NCBI RefSeq assembly: GCF_019550795.1
Contig: NZ_CP080545.1
Coordinates: 2,375,501 to 2,439,500, forward strand
Length of the DNA: 64,000 nt
DNA from: Paenibacillus sp. sptzw28
Lineage (GTDB): Bacteria > Bacillota > Bacilli > Paenibacillales > Paenibacillaceae
Direction: 5' to 3'
In this document: in pieces, positions 42,246 to 50,866 of the stretch
Numbering within the stretch: the stretch's first letter is position 1
Layout of the letters: each line of letters starts with the position of its first letter
Position numbers and translations under genes: made by a program
Notes under the pieces: model-generated
The model's database searches: none
What the model saw: the letters and a program-made list of their open reading frames with translations, nothing else
What the model was told of the DNA's origin: nothing

Positions 42246-43463
42246 ATGCTTCCCTATATCGTACAGCCTGGTGACACGCTGCTGCGCATCGCGCGAAGGT
42301 TTGAGGTCAACTCAGCGTCCATTATTGCCGCAAATCCGCGGATTTCTCCGGAAGAGCAGCTTCTGCCCGGTCTGCTGCTGTCAATTCCGGCGCAGAGCAT
42401 CACCGTATACTGCGTTCAGCCGGGCGATACGATCCTTCGGCTTGCGTCTGTTTTCTCAGTTACCGTTACTGCCCTTATTGCTTCGAATCCTCATCTGGAT
42501 CCGAAGCGACCAGTACCAGGGCAGCTGCTCACCGTGCCGGCGGGTGGCTACCACCGGATTGTCGATCCTCGAGCCGAATACGGATATAAAGAGCTGACAA
42601 AGGACCTTGAAATACTTGAAAGTGAATACCCTTTTCTGCAAATGACTGTAATCGGGAACAGTGTGATGGGTAAGCCGCTTCCTGCCATCAGGCTGGGAGA
42701 AGGTCCTCGCACCATCCAGTTCAGCGCATCCATGCATGCCAATGAGTGGATTACTTCCACGCTGCTGATGACCTTTGCAGAGGATGCGGCCAAAGCATGC
42801 GCATTGGGCGGCAAGCTTGGAGGTGCGGACATCCGCGGGCTGCTTCAGAAGGTAACCGTATGGTTCGTTCCGATGGTGAATCCCGACGGAGTCGAACTGG
42901 TCCAGGAAGGGCTTCGGCCGGGTCATCCGCACTATACCGAGCTGCTTGCGTGGAACAGGCAGTCCTTTCGTTTCATGAAATGGAAGGCTAACATCCGCGG
43001 AGTCGATCTGAACGACCAATTTCCCGCATTCTGGGAAGAGGAGGTCGAGAGAAGGTGCGCCGATGGGCCGGGTCCTCGCGACTATCCCGGGGAAGCACCG
43101 CTCACCGAACCCGAAGCGCTGGCTTTGGCCGAATTTACCCGTGAGCAGCGGTTCGATCTTGTCGTGGCGCTGCACACGCAAGGACAAGAAATTTACTGGA
43201 ATTACCGCGGATATGAGCCGCCGGAATCCGAACGGATCGCGCGCAGGCTGGCGAAAGCCGCGGGCTATAAGTCCGTGAAGCTGCAGGGGAGCGATGCCGG
43301 CTTTAAGGACTGGTTTATCCAGGACTTCCGTAAACCCGGTTTCACCGTCGAAGTCGGACTCGGCGTGAATCCGCTGCCTGTTGAATCATTTGCGGATTTG
43401 TACGATGAAGTCCGCCCTCTGCTGATTGCCGCACTCGAAGCCGCTGCAGGGTTGAAGCAATAA
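42246..43463 (+). CDS. LysM/M14 peptidase, gamma-D-glutamyl-diamino acid endopeptidase I-like
   Basis: A 405-residue protein with two LysM domains (about 1-45 and 48-93: YIVQPGDTLLRIARRF, YCVQPGDTILRLASVF) and an M14 zinc carboxypeptidase domain (about 100-400). Zinc ligands are in SMHANEWIT (H, E) and the later VALHTQGQ; the general base Glu is in FTVEVGLG. The plan equals ENP1 of Lysinibacillus sphaericus, which cuts the gamma-D-Glu-diaminopimelate bond in wall peptides. There is no signal peptide, as in ENP1, which fits sporulation or muropeptide recycling in the cytosol. Ribosome site AAAGGAGG selects ATG 42246. Confidence 0.9.
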   Translation: MLPYIVQPGDTLLRIARRFEVNSASIIAANPRISPEEQLLPGLLLSIPAQSITVYCVQPGDTILRLASVFSVTVTALIASNPHLDPKRPVPGQLLTVPAGGYHRIVDPRAEYGYKELTKDLEILESEYPFLQMTVIGNSVMGKPLPAIRLGEGPRTIQFSASMHANEWITSTLLMTFAEDAAKACALGGKLGGADIRGLLQKVTVWFVPMVNPDGVELVQEGLRPGHPHYTELLAWNRQSFRFMKWKANIRGVDLNDQFPAFWEEEVERRCADGPGPRDYPGEAPLTEPEALALAEFTREQRFDLVVALHTQGQEIYWNYRGYEPPESERIARRLAKAAGYKSVKLQGSDAGFKDWFIQDFRKPGFTVEVGLGVNPLPVESFADLYDEVRPLLIAALEAAAGLKQ

Positions 43464-43596
43464 CGGCGGTGGCTGACGGGCGGCTGGTCTTAAGGTATGC
43501 TATAATGGGCGGAAGCGTACGTTTCCTGAAGGGAGATTTAACTCTTTCTTCGAGTGATGGGATGTTTCGCCATAAAAACCTGAGGAGACTGCCATT

Positions 43597-43848
43597 ATGA
43601 GCAAACTGCTCTCGCTTCGCCATTGGCGTCATGTGTTTGTCCGGATATTCCGCCTGCTCGCCTCGCGGGAAGTCCGGCTGCTGGACAAGCTTCTATATGC
43701 GGTGCCCGTCCTGCTGTACTGGGTCCTGCCTGATTTCATACCGTTTCTGCCGATCGATGACATTGCGGTGACGATGATCGCCGCGGAATGGTATACCCGG
43801 TACATGGAACGAAAATACGGGGAACAGCCGGGCAACCGTTTGCAATAG
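43597..43848 (+). CDS. DUF1232/YkvA-like small membrane protein
   Basis: An 83-residue protein with the DUF1232 core LLYAVPVLLYWVLPDFIPFL followed by PIDDIAV: a membrane helix, the LPDFIP turn and the acidic pair. Function unknown. Ribosome site GAGGAGA. Confidence 0.75.
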   Translation: MSKLLSLRHWRHVFVRIFRLLASREVRLLDKLLYAVPVLLYWVLPDFIPFLPIDDIAVTMIAAEWYTRYMERKYGEQPGNRLQ

Positions 43849-43987
43849 AATTCTTCTTTAAACGGGAGACAAAGCGGCTTGAATAAACCGCAAGGTTTCA
43901 TTACAATAGGAAAGATGATTTATTGAGGATACTTCCGGCTTGGGTGCTGTTCCCGGTTGTGAACGGAAGCGGGATAAGGAGAGGAAC

Positions 43988-44296
43988 ATGACGATGAAAT
44001 GCAAAATAACGCGTAACGCAGCAAAGGTTCTGCGTCAGGAGCTGGACAAGCCCGAGAATGAAGGGAAACTGCTGCGTATTTACGTTACCCACTCGCATGG
44101 CGATCATGCGCATTATGGAATGAGAATGGACGATGCCGGCGCTGACGACGAGGTCGTTGAAACCGACAAGGAAATAACCGTTGTACTGGAGAAGGGTGCC
44201 GAGCTGCTTGACGGCGTGAAGATCGATTATTTTTATTTGCCTAAGGAAGGCTTCGTCATTTCCAACCCGACAAAAGGCAACCACGGCGATCACTAA
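43988..44296 (+). CDS. HesB-like domain protein without cluster cysteines
   Basis: A 102-residue protein with the HesB/IscA fold (ITRNAAKVLRQEL, LLRIYVTH, GAELLDGVKIDYF, GFVISNP). The three cysteines that bind iron-sulfur clusters in IscA-type proteins are absent; the only Cys is near the start. It belongs to the YneR-like branch with unknown role. Histidine-rich loop YVTHSHGDHAHYG and end NHGDH could bind metal. Ribosome site AAGGAGAGG favours ATG 43988. Confidence 0.75.
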   Translation: MTMKCKITRNAAKVLRQELDKPENEGKLLRIYVTHSHGDHAHYGMRMDDAGADDEVVETDKEITVVLEKGAELLDGVKIDYFYLPKEGFVISNPTKGNHGDH

Positions 44297-44337
44297 GGAG
44301 CAGGTTGCTGCCGGAAAGTAAAGCGGGGAGACAGACG

Positions 44338-44559
44338 ATGGCTAACGACATTCGCATTTGCGACAAATGTAAACATATCCGTACGAAGACCATGCTGCCA
44401 AAGCTGCAGCAGATGGCTCCAGACGCGGAAATTCGCGTTGGCTGCAAGTCGTACTGCGGACCTTGCTCGCGCTTCGCGTTTATTTTCATTAACGGGCGTT
44501 ATGTTACGGCGCCTACGGAGGACGAAGCGATCGAGAAGGCCCGCAAATATGTGAAATAA
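44338..44559 (+). CDS. DUF1450 protein (YuzB-like)
   Basis: A 73-residue protein with four cysteines in two pairs (CDKCKH and CKSYCGPCSRFAF), a thioredoxin-like small fold. Similar to B. subtilis YuzB; function unknown. It follows the HesB-like gene by 41 bases and probably shares its transcript. Confidence 0.8.
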   Translation: MANDIRICDKCKHIRTKTMLPKLQQMAPDAEIRVGCKSYCGPCSRFAFIFINGRYVTAPTEDEAIEKARKYVK

Positions 44560-44563
44560 GCTG

Positions 44564-44605
44564 AATCCCCGCTGATTAAACAATCAGCGGGGATTCTTTT
44601 ATGAG
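44564..44605 (+). terminator. Terminator after DUF1450 gene
   Basis: AATCCCCGCTGATT-aaac-AATCAGCGGGGATT followed by CTTTTAT. Confidence 0.85.
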
Positions 44606-44685
44606 GAAGTATAAGGTTACAGTATACTTTGCTTATAATTTTGAGAGAAGAAGCTTGACCTATCTTCAGAGACGGGCTATCGGCT

Positions 44686-46668
44686 TTAAGGCTGTTTCCG
44701 GTAATGTTTAATCAGGTTATGTTCAATAACCAGATCGGAATGAGTGAGCTCATCGCGGGCATAGTCCGCACCGGCTTGGCAGACGGTCGTCTCGAGGGGA
44801 GCCGCACTCGCGAAATCGAGACATTTATCGTGCTCAGGCAGCAAATCCTCGGATGGAATATAGAACACTTGGCCGTCGGTAAAACTGCCGTTGCGAAGCA
44901 CGACCTTTTTGCCCTCAAGCGGCTTTTCCGTTACGAGCGGAGTACCGATCATATACTTGTCCGCGCTTGAAATGCCAAGCAGATGCAGGATGGTCGGCGT
45001 TAGGTCAAGCTGCCCGCCTACCTGTTCGTATACCCCTGAGCGGTCGCCATTGGGAATATGAACGAATAACGGTACTTGCTTCAGAATATTCAGCCGTTCC
45101 AGTTCGCTCAGCGGCTTACCGAGGAATTTCTCAAACGGCTCCCATTCCCTGATCGAATTATCATGGTCGCCATAGAACAGGAATATGGATTTGTCCCACA
45201 ACCCTTCCTCCTTCAGCCGCTCCACCAAATGTCCGAGCGAAGCGTCTACATAATGGACGGATTGCAGATAATCGCCGAATATCGTTCCAGTGAATTCTCC
45301 GGTGTCCAATGACTGGGCGCGCTCCGGAATCGTATACGGATGGTGACTGGATAATCCGATCAGGTACGAATAGAAAGGCTGCTTCTGCTTCAACATCAGA
45401 TCCACGGATTGCTGAAAGAACGAATTGTCTCCGAGCGACCAACCAAGCGGCTCATCGATTTTAAAGCTTTTCTTGCTGTAGAAAGCATCGTAGCGCATCG
45501 CACTGTACATCGTGTTGCGGTTCCAGAAGCCGCCGTCATATGCGTGATAGGCGGCCGTCGTATAGCCGTTGTCCTTCAACGCGGACGGCATGCTGTCGTA
45601 TTGGTGCTGAGGGTAGCGGATGAATACCGATCCGGTCGGCAGGGGCTGAAGCGAAATGTTCGCCGCCAGATCGGCGTCGGACGTACGGCCCTGGGACGTC
45701 TGATGATAGAAGTTTTTGAAGTACATTGATTCTCCGAGCAGCTTGTTCATGTTCGGCGTTACTTCCTGCCCGTTTATTTTTTGACCGATAACGAAGTTTT
45801 GGAACGCTTCTAGCTGTACCATAATGACGTTCATGCCTTTATATTTACCGAACATCGGGTCATCTTCCAGCTGTTTTCGGACGGCGCCGCGCTCACCGAA
45901 CCACTGCTCCGCTTCGCTGACTTGCTCCGCCGGGACCGTTTTATCCATGAACAAGCGCTCTTTCCCGAAGCGGTAAATATCATAGCCGTGGAAGCCGATA
46001 ACGCCTGTAATGTTATAGAGCGACATGTTCCACCAATTGCTGGCGAACAGTCCGGCCGCCCAGGTCCGCGTCGCCATGTTGACAGGAACGAAGACGAGCG
46101 TGAGTCCGGTCGCAAAAACAATCATGCTCAGCGACATTCTCATTAACGACCGGCGCACCCATTTCGGCTTAACGAATGAGACCTGCGCCCGAGCCTTGCG
46201 TTTTCGGAAGGCTAAATATAACACGAGGGGAATCAGACACACCCAGTCTATGAAATACCATATGTCGGCAGGGGTAAGCAGAGAGCCGATACTTTCGCCG
46301 AGCGAGCCGACTTGTCCGGCCTGTGTAAGAACCGGAATCGAAATAAGATCCTGAAAATACCTGAAGTACAGCAGATCCGCGTATACGATAATCGTCAGCA
46401 CCATATTAAGCAGCGCAAGTACGGTCACACGTGCGCGAACCGGCAGCCACAGCGTCCAAAATGAAACGAGTGCCAGCGTCCCCAGCCCGACAAATACGTC
46501 GTCCACATCCATACTCATATTCGGCACATCGACAAAGCGGTCGAATAAAACGAGCTTCGCCATCATTAACACGTAAAACAAAAACAGGTCAATGCCCTTC
46601 GTCCGATCTATCATGCCAAGCGCCGCACTCGCTGCGCGCCGCATAACAGGTTGTAACCATCCAGCCAT
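44686..46668 (-). CDS. LTA synthase family sulfatase-type transferase
   Basis: A 660-residue membrane enzyme with five N-terminal helices (about 25-215) and an extracellular sulfatase-fold domain (about 280-620). The catalytic threonine lies in QTSQGRTSDADLAAN; metal residues are in VMVQLEAFQNF-like IMVQLEAFQ and FYGDHDNS. It should transfer glycerophosphate from phosphatidylglycerol to build or prime lipoteichoic acid. Single gene; paralogues elsewhere are likely, so I give no symbol. Confidence 0.9.
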   Translation of the reverse strand: MAGWLQPVMRRAASAALGMIDRTKGIDLFLFYVLMMAKLVLFDRFVDVPNMSMDVDDVFVGLGTLALVSFWTLWLPVRARVTVLALLNMVLTIIVYADLLYFRYFQDLISIPVLTQAGQVGSLGESIGSLLTPADIWYFIDWVCLIPLVLYLAFRKRKARAQVSFVKPKWVRRSLMRMSLSMIVFATGLTLVFVPVNMATRTWAAGLFASNWWNMSLYNITGVIGFHGYDIYRFGKERLFMDKTVPAEQVSEAEQWFGERGAVRKQLEDDPMFGKYKGMNVIMVQLEAFQNFVIGQKINGQEVTPNMNKLLGESMYFKNFYHQTSQGRTSDADLAANISLQPLPTGSVFIRYPQHQYDSMPSALKDNGYTTAAYHAYDGGFWNRNTMYSAMRYDAFYSKKSFKIDEPLGWSLGDNSFFQQSVDLMLKQKQPFYSYLIGLSSHHPYTIPERAQSLDTGEFTGTIFGDYLQSVHYVDASLGHLVERLKEEGLWDKSIFLFYGDHDNSIREWEPFEKFLGKPLSELERLNILKQVPLFVHIPNGDRSGVYEQVGGQLDLTPTILHLLGISSADKYMIGTPLVTEKPLEGKKVVLRNGSFTDGQVFYIPSEDLLPEHDKCLDFASAAPLETTVCQAGADYARDELTHSDLVIEHNLIKHYRKQP

Positions 46669-46750
46669 TAGCAGTGTAATCCTCTCTGTCTTTACGAAAT
46701 GTCAATAATTCTCCTCCCAATTATATTACACTGTCCGATCTTTTCAAGAA

Positions 46751-47902
46751 TCAAGGCTTTTCCTTACCCGGAAAAGGAGGAAGCGGCCCGAAATATTGGT
46801 ACAGCGCACATTCGATCCGGCCATTGAACAGCTTCCGCCGCTTATCCGCATTGCGGCCGAAATAATGCTCTACCGCTTTGGACGGGCTTATTGCGAAGAA
46901 GGACCAGGTCGGCAAATAAAGCGCAAATCGTCCAAGCTCGCGAAGCGCTTTCTCCGCTTCCGCTTCATCGCCTAACCGGGTTCCATATGGCGGGTTCGTA
47001 ATAATGCAGCCGTAGTCGCCCTCCGGCTTCGCTTTGGCGATCGGGAGGACGCTGAATTTGATGTCGCGGGCAAAGCCCGCCTTCTTCGCGGCGGCTTCGG
47101 CCACTTCAATCGCGGCAGGATCGAAATCCGAGCCTGCGATTGAAAGCGGAATATCGTCCTTCACCGAGTCGAATGCTTCCTCGCGCGCCGCTTCCCACAG
47201 CTCCTCGGGGACAAGCGGCCAACCCTCGCTGTTGAACGAACGGCGCAGGCCCGGCGCAATGTTCCAGCCGATCATAGCGGCCTCGATCGGAATCGTGCCC
47301 GACCCGCAGAAAGGGTCGTACAGCGGCCTTTCGGGGCGCCAGCGGCTGAGCAGCACCATTGCCGCCGCCATCGTTTCCTTCAGCGGCGCCTCTGTTACAA
47401 GCTTGCGGTAGCCGCGCTTATGCAGTCCGGGTCCAGTCGTGTCGAGCGTGATCAGAGCCATATCGTTAAGCAGCGACACTTCGATAACGAATCTCGCGCC
47501 GTCCTCCGGGAACCATTCGGTCCCATATGTCGCTTTCATTTTCTCAACAACGGCTTTCTTCACAATACTTTGGCATGCCGGCACGCTGGTAAGCTGCGAT
47601 TTGTGCGAGCGGCCTTCAACCGGAAACTCGCCGTCTCCCGGAATCCAGTCCGCCCAATCGACCGCCTTCGTTCCTTCGAACAATTCTTCGAACGTACGCG
47701 CCGGGAATTCGGCCATTTTCACCAATACCCTGTCTGATGTACGCAGCCAAAGGTTGGCGCGGCAAATATCGGCGGGCCCGCCGGTAAAGTTGACTCGGCC
47801 GTTCTCGACTCTTACATCGTCATATCCAAGATCCTTCAATTCCCTCGCGATTACCGCCTCAAGTCCCATAGGGGATGTTGCAATCAACTGCAGCTTTTCC
47901 AA
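46751..47902 (-). CDS. THUMP-domain class I SAM-dependent RNA methyltransferase (YpsC/RlmL-like)
   Basis: A 383-residue protein with a THUMP RNA-binding domain (about 1-155) and an N2-guanine-type methyltransferase domain. DPFCGSGTIPIEAAMIG lies near 196-212 and the catalytic NPPYG near 301. It resembles B. subtilis YpsC and the N-terminal half of RlmL, which methylates 23S rRNA. The start is TTG 47902 behind GGAG. Neighbours do not suggest more. Confidence 0.88.
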   Translation of the reverse strand: MEKLQLIATSPMGLEAVIARELKDLGYDDVRVENGRVNFTGGPADICRANLWLRTSDRVLVKMAEFPARTFEELFEGTKAVDWADWIPGDGEFPVEGRSHKSQLTSVPACQSIVKKAVVEKMKATYGTEWFPEDGARFVIEVSLLNDMALITLDTTGPGLHKRGYRKLVTEAPLKETMAAAMVLLSRWRPERPLYDPFCGSGTIPIEAAMIGWNIAPGLRRSFNSEGWPLVPEELWEAAREEAFDSVKDDIPLSIAGSDFDPAAIEVAEAAAKKAGFARDIKFSVLPIAKAKPEGDYGCIITNPPYGTRLGDEAEAEKALRELGRFALYLPTWSFFAISPSKAVEHYFGRNADKRRKLFNGRIECALYQYFGPLPPFPGKEKP

Positions 47903-48021
47903 GTTATGTTCACTCCGCTTCGCTTCTTTGGTTGTTTCCGTTCACCGAAAATCATACAATCAAGTATAGGACAAACGAAGGTGGCAATACAAACTTATAG
48001 CTGGGAAGGGGAATGAGACCG

Positions 48022-48648
48022 ATGTCTACAGAGCAATATGTGGAGCGGCTGCTCGGTAGGGATGCCGATTTGGAGCGTGTACATAAGACAATTCGAGAGC
48101 ATGAAATGCCGGAGATCTCGATAGCGCCCGGGTATGGAAGATTACTGACGATGCTTGTCCGTATGTCAGGGGCGAGGAATGTGCTTGAAATCGGCGCTCT
48201 CGGCGGATATAGCGGCATTTGTCTGGCAAGGGGATTATCGGATGGGGGCAGGCTCACATCCCTTGAGCTTCTTCAGGACTATGCCGATGTAGCCCGAGGC
48301 AGCCTGGAAGCGGCTGGACTTGGGCACCTGGCCGAATATATCGTCGGCGATGCGAAAGCGAATTTGTCCCTTCTTGAACGGGAAGGGAGGAAGTTCGACT
48401 TCTTCTTCATCGATGCGGACAAAGAAAGCTATCCGCTTTACCTGGAATATGCCATCAAGCTGGCCAATCCCGGTGCGGTTATTACAGGCGATAATGCGCT
48501 TCTTCACGGCAAAACGACCGATCCGGAGAAATCGGGTCCGTCTGTCATCGCCATGCGTCAATTTAACGAACGAATGGTTACTGACAAGCGGCTAATCGGC
48601 ACATTGCTGCCGGCTTACGACGGGCTTGCAGTGGCTATGGTGAAATAA
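48022..48648 (+). CDS. O-methyltransferase (caffeoyl-CoA type, YrrM-like)
   Basis: About 208 residues. SAM-binding VLEIGALGGYSGICLARGL (about 58-76), metal and acceptor motif FFIDADKESYPLYLEYA (about 130-146) and GDNALLHGK (about 160-168) are typical for the cation-dependent family. ATG 48022 is better spaced from GGGAAGGGG than ATG 48013. The substrate is unknown (tRNA wobble uridine for the TrmR/YrrM branch, or small catechols). Confidence 0.85.
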   Translation: MSTEQYVERLLGRDADLERVHKTIREHEMPEISIAPGYGRLLTMLVRMSGARNVLEIGALGGYSGICLARGLSDGGRLTSLELLQDYADVARGSLEAAGLGHLAEYIVGDAKANLSLLEREGRKFDFFFIDADKESYPLYLEYAIKLANPGAVITGDNALLHGKTTDPEKSGPSVIAMRQFNERMVTDKRLIGTLLPAYDGLAVAMVK

Positions 48649-48687
48649 CGGCTTCGTTCACATGTTTGGTTACGCTTGCGGTTGCGG

Positions 48688-48729
48688 TTGACGGATCTTC
48701 CGGGGCTCCTATATAATGGTTATCATTAC
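48688..48729 (+). promoter_or_regulatory. Promoter overlapping a Fur-box-like sequence
   Basis: TTGACG (48688-48693), 18 bases, TATAAT (48712-48717). The stretch ATAATGGTTATCATTA (48713-48728) matches the Fur consensus core ATAATGATTATCATTA with one mismatch and covers the -10 region. The transcript would read toward the ABC-F gene with a leader of about 330 bases. Confidence 0.55.
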
Positions 48730-48806
48730 AAGCGCCCACAGCGGGAAAGGCAAGGTAACAGGAGCATGGATAACTAATCCTTTTTAGACACGCACGATCG
48801 TATATT

Positions 48807-49007
48807 TCATACGGTGTACATGTTCTGAAGATAGGATTCGTTTGTCCATTTCACTCCATACCCTGCCGGTAAACACCCGTATTTGCGTTCAAGATGAATT
48901 ATTTTGACCGCTCCTTCGCATACCGGCGGCCTGATCCCGTTTTCACACGCAGCTTCCAAAGTGCGGCAAGGCTTGCAAGCCGTGAAACCGGATTTCCATG
49001 GACACAA
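48807..49007 (-). CDS. Possible small cysteine-rich protein (66 aa)
   Basis: TTG 49007 lies ten bases behind a strong GAAGGAGG. The product has six cysteines (CPW, ACKPCRTLEAAC, PPVCEG, YGCLPAGYG) and a protein-like composition. The pairs could bind zinc. It lies antisense to the leader of the ABC-F gene. I do not recognise the family. Confidence 0.4.
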   Translation of the reverse strand: MCPWKSGFTACKPCRTLEAACENGIRPPVCEGAVKIIHLERKYGCLPAGYGVKWTNESYLQNMYTV

Positions 49008-49078
49008 ATGAGCGAATCCTCCTTCAGATCGAGCTAATCGAACTGGGGAGGTTTTTTTATGCAGCTGATGACAATTGA
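48998..49078 (+). CDS. Candidate leader ORF overlapping the ABC-F start (26 aa)
   Basis: ATG 48998 opens 26 codons (MDTNERILLQIELIELGRFF then YAADDN) that run through the hairpin hiding the ABC-F ribosome site and end 20 bases inside that gene. Its own ribosome site is weak. It is a candidate for translational attenuation only. Confidence 0.3.
   Translation: MDTNERILLQIELIELGRFFYAADDN
49018..49051 (+). promoter_or_regulatory. Hairpin sequestering the ABC-F ribosome site
   Basis: CCTCCTTCAGATCGA (49018-49032), loop GCTAA, TCGAACTGGGGAGG (49038-49051). The stems CAG.TCGA/TCGA.CTG and CCTCC/GGAGG place the Shine-Dalgarno sequence GGGGAGG of the ABC-F gene in the right arm. Confidence 0.5.
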
Positions 49079-50780
49079 AGGAATCGAAAAATATATCGCC
49101 GACCGTCTGCTTTTTCGGCAGGAAGGACGCATCTTGATCGAAGGCGCGGCCAGAATCGGCGTGGTCGGACGCAACGGGGCGGGCAAATCGACGCTTCTTG
49201 CGATACTTGCCGGGCGGATGGAGGCGGACGGAGGGCGGATTATCCGTTCATGTACGGCCGCCGAGCTGCTGCAGGCGGCCGGCAGCCGCGGCGGTAAGCA
49301 AGCGGCCCGGGAGACGGCGATGCCGGGTGCAGCGCCGGAACGCGAAGCGGAAGCGGCCAAGCGGTGGGCCGCCCCTGAGGAAGAGGCGGCTGAAGCTCAC
49401 GGCAGCGGAGGTGAACGGACACGGCTGGCCTTGGCCGCGTTAATGGCGACCGGAGCGGAGCTGCTCATAGCGGACGAACCGACGAGCCATCTGGATGCTG
49501 AAGGCACGAAGCAGCTTGAGGATACTATCGCAGCCTATGACGGCGCTGTCGTGCTCGTATCTCATGACAGGGCGCTGCTTGACGCTGTTTGTACCCAAAT
49601 CATTGAGCTGGAAGACGGCAAGCTTACTTTATTCGATGGCAATTATTCCGACTACCGCCGGGAGAAGCAAGCCCGCATCGCCCGTGCACGTTTCGAGTAC
49701 GAGCAGTATGCGAAAGACAGAGCGCGCCTTGAAACGGCGATTGCCGAGGTCATGGACTCAGCCAGGGGAGTACGGAAAAAGCCGAGACGGATGAGCTATA
49801 AAGAGGCGAACCTCGGCATCTGCAAGCGTGACGGCGCCGAAATGTCCCTTCACCGCAAGGTGAAAAGCCTGGAGTCGCGATTATCGCGGCTGGAGGTTAA
49901 AGAAAAGCCGCGGGACGAAGAGGCTCCCTTGTTCGATGCCTCAGCCCATGAGTCCTGCCGCAGCAAGCATGTGCTGCGTATCGAAGAGCTCACAGCGGAA
50001 TTCGGCGACCGGGTGCTGTTTCGCAGGCTGAACCTGCATGTCAGACCCGGCATGCGCATCGCCCTGCTCGGACGAAACGGTGCAGGAAAAACAACGATGC
50101 TGCAGATGATCGCGGGGCAGGTGAAGGGCGTCACGTTCTCGCCAAGCTGCCGAATGGGATATTTCCGGCAAAATCTTACGCTGCTCGATGAGAGCAAGAC
50201 GGTGCTGCAAAACATCATGGCAACGACAAACTACAATGAAACCCATGTGCGGACCGTGTTGGCGCGAACGCTGTTCAAGCGTGAGGATGCGCTCAAGCAT
50301 GTTAGCGAGCTAAGCGGCGGGGAACGAGTCAAAGCTACGCTTGCGAAGCTGCTACTCGGCGGATACAATACGCTTCTGCTTGACGAGCCGACCAATTATC
50401 TTGACTTATTCGCAAGGGAAAGCCTTGAGGAGGCGCTAGGACAATACCCCGGTACGATATTGTTCGCATCCCACGACAAGACATTCGTTCGAAAGGTAGC
50501 AACACATAAGCTGTATCTGAGGGATGGAGAGTGGGAATTGAATGCACACGGGGATGAGCCGGATTCGGCGCAAGCCGGTCCAGGCGGAGCAGCAGCCTCT
50601 GCCAAAGCTTCGCAAGAAGCGGACGAGGAAATCCGGCTCGAGCTGCTCCGGCTGGAGTGGGCGATCACCGAAACGCTCGGCCGGCTGTCGGTTCTCCGCC
50701 CTGGCGAAGATCCGGCTGAGCTCGACGCCGAGTTCAAGCGGCTTGTAGCCCGCAAGCGAGAGTTGTTGACGCTGGGATAA
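49059..50780 (+). CDS. ABC-F ATPase, Vga/VmlR-like ribosome protection type
   Basis: A 573-residue soluble protein with two ATPase domains. First: GVVGRNGAGKST (about 34-45), GSGGERTR, LLIADEPTSHLD. Second: ALLGRNGAGKTT, LSGGERVK, LLLDEPTNYLD. The linker (about 200-300) with RGVRKKPRRMSYKEANLG and HRKVKSLESRLSRLE is of the Vga/Lsa/VmlR kind, whose tip reaches the ribosomal peptidyl-transferase centre and displaces lincosamide, streptogramin A and pleuromutilin drugs. The C-terminal helical extension (about 505-573) is also seen in that group. The resistance role is inferred. The leader carries a hairpin over the ribosome site. Confidence 0.85.
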   Translation: MQLMTIEGIEKYIADRLLFRQEGRILIEGAARIGVVGRNGAGKSTLLAILAGRMEADGGRIIRSCTAAELLQAAGSRGGKQAARETAMPGAAPEREAEAAKRWAAPEEEAAEAHGSGGERTRLALAALMATGAELLIADEPTSHLDAEGTKQLEDTIAAYDGAVVLVSHDRALLDAVCTQIIELEDGKLTLFDGNYSDYRREKQARIARARFEYEQYAKDRARLETAIAEVMDSARGVRKKPRRMSYKEANLGICKRDGAEMSLHRKVKSLESRLSRLEVKEKPRDEEAPLFDASAHESCRSKHVLRIEELTAEFGDRVLFRRLNLHVRPGMRIALLGRNGAGKTTMLQMIAGQVKGVTFSPSCRMGYFRQNLTLLDESKTVLQNIMATTNYNETHVRTVLARTLFKREDALKHVSELSGGERVKATLAKLLLGGYNTLLLDEPTNYLDLFARESLEEALGQYPGTILFASHDKTFVRKVATHKLYLRDGEWELNAHGDEPDSAQAGPGGAAASAKASQEADEEIRLELLRLEWAITETLGRLSVLRPGEDPAELDAEFKRLVARKRELLTLG

Positions 50781-50828
50781 ACGTCAGCTCTGTTTCTCGG
50801 CGGCGCGGTTCTTGGAGGAACTGATGAG

Positions 50829-50866
50829 CACCCGGCGGCGCAGTTTATTGTGCCGCCGGGTATTTT
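50829..50866. terminator. Bidirectional terminator between ABC-F and MFS genes
   Basis: CACCCGGCGGC..  / ..GCCGCCGGGT followed by ATTTT; overlaps the last codons of the MFS gene. Confidence 0.6.
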
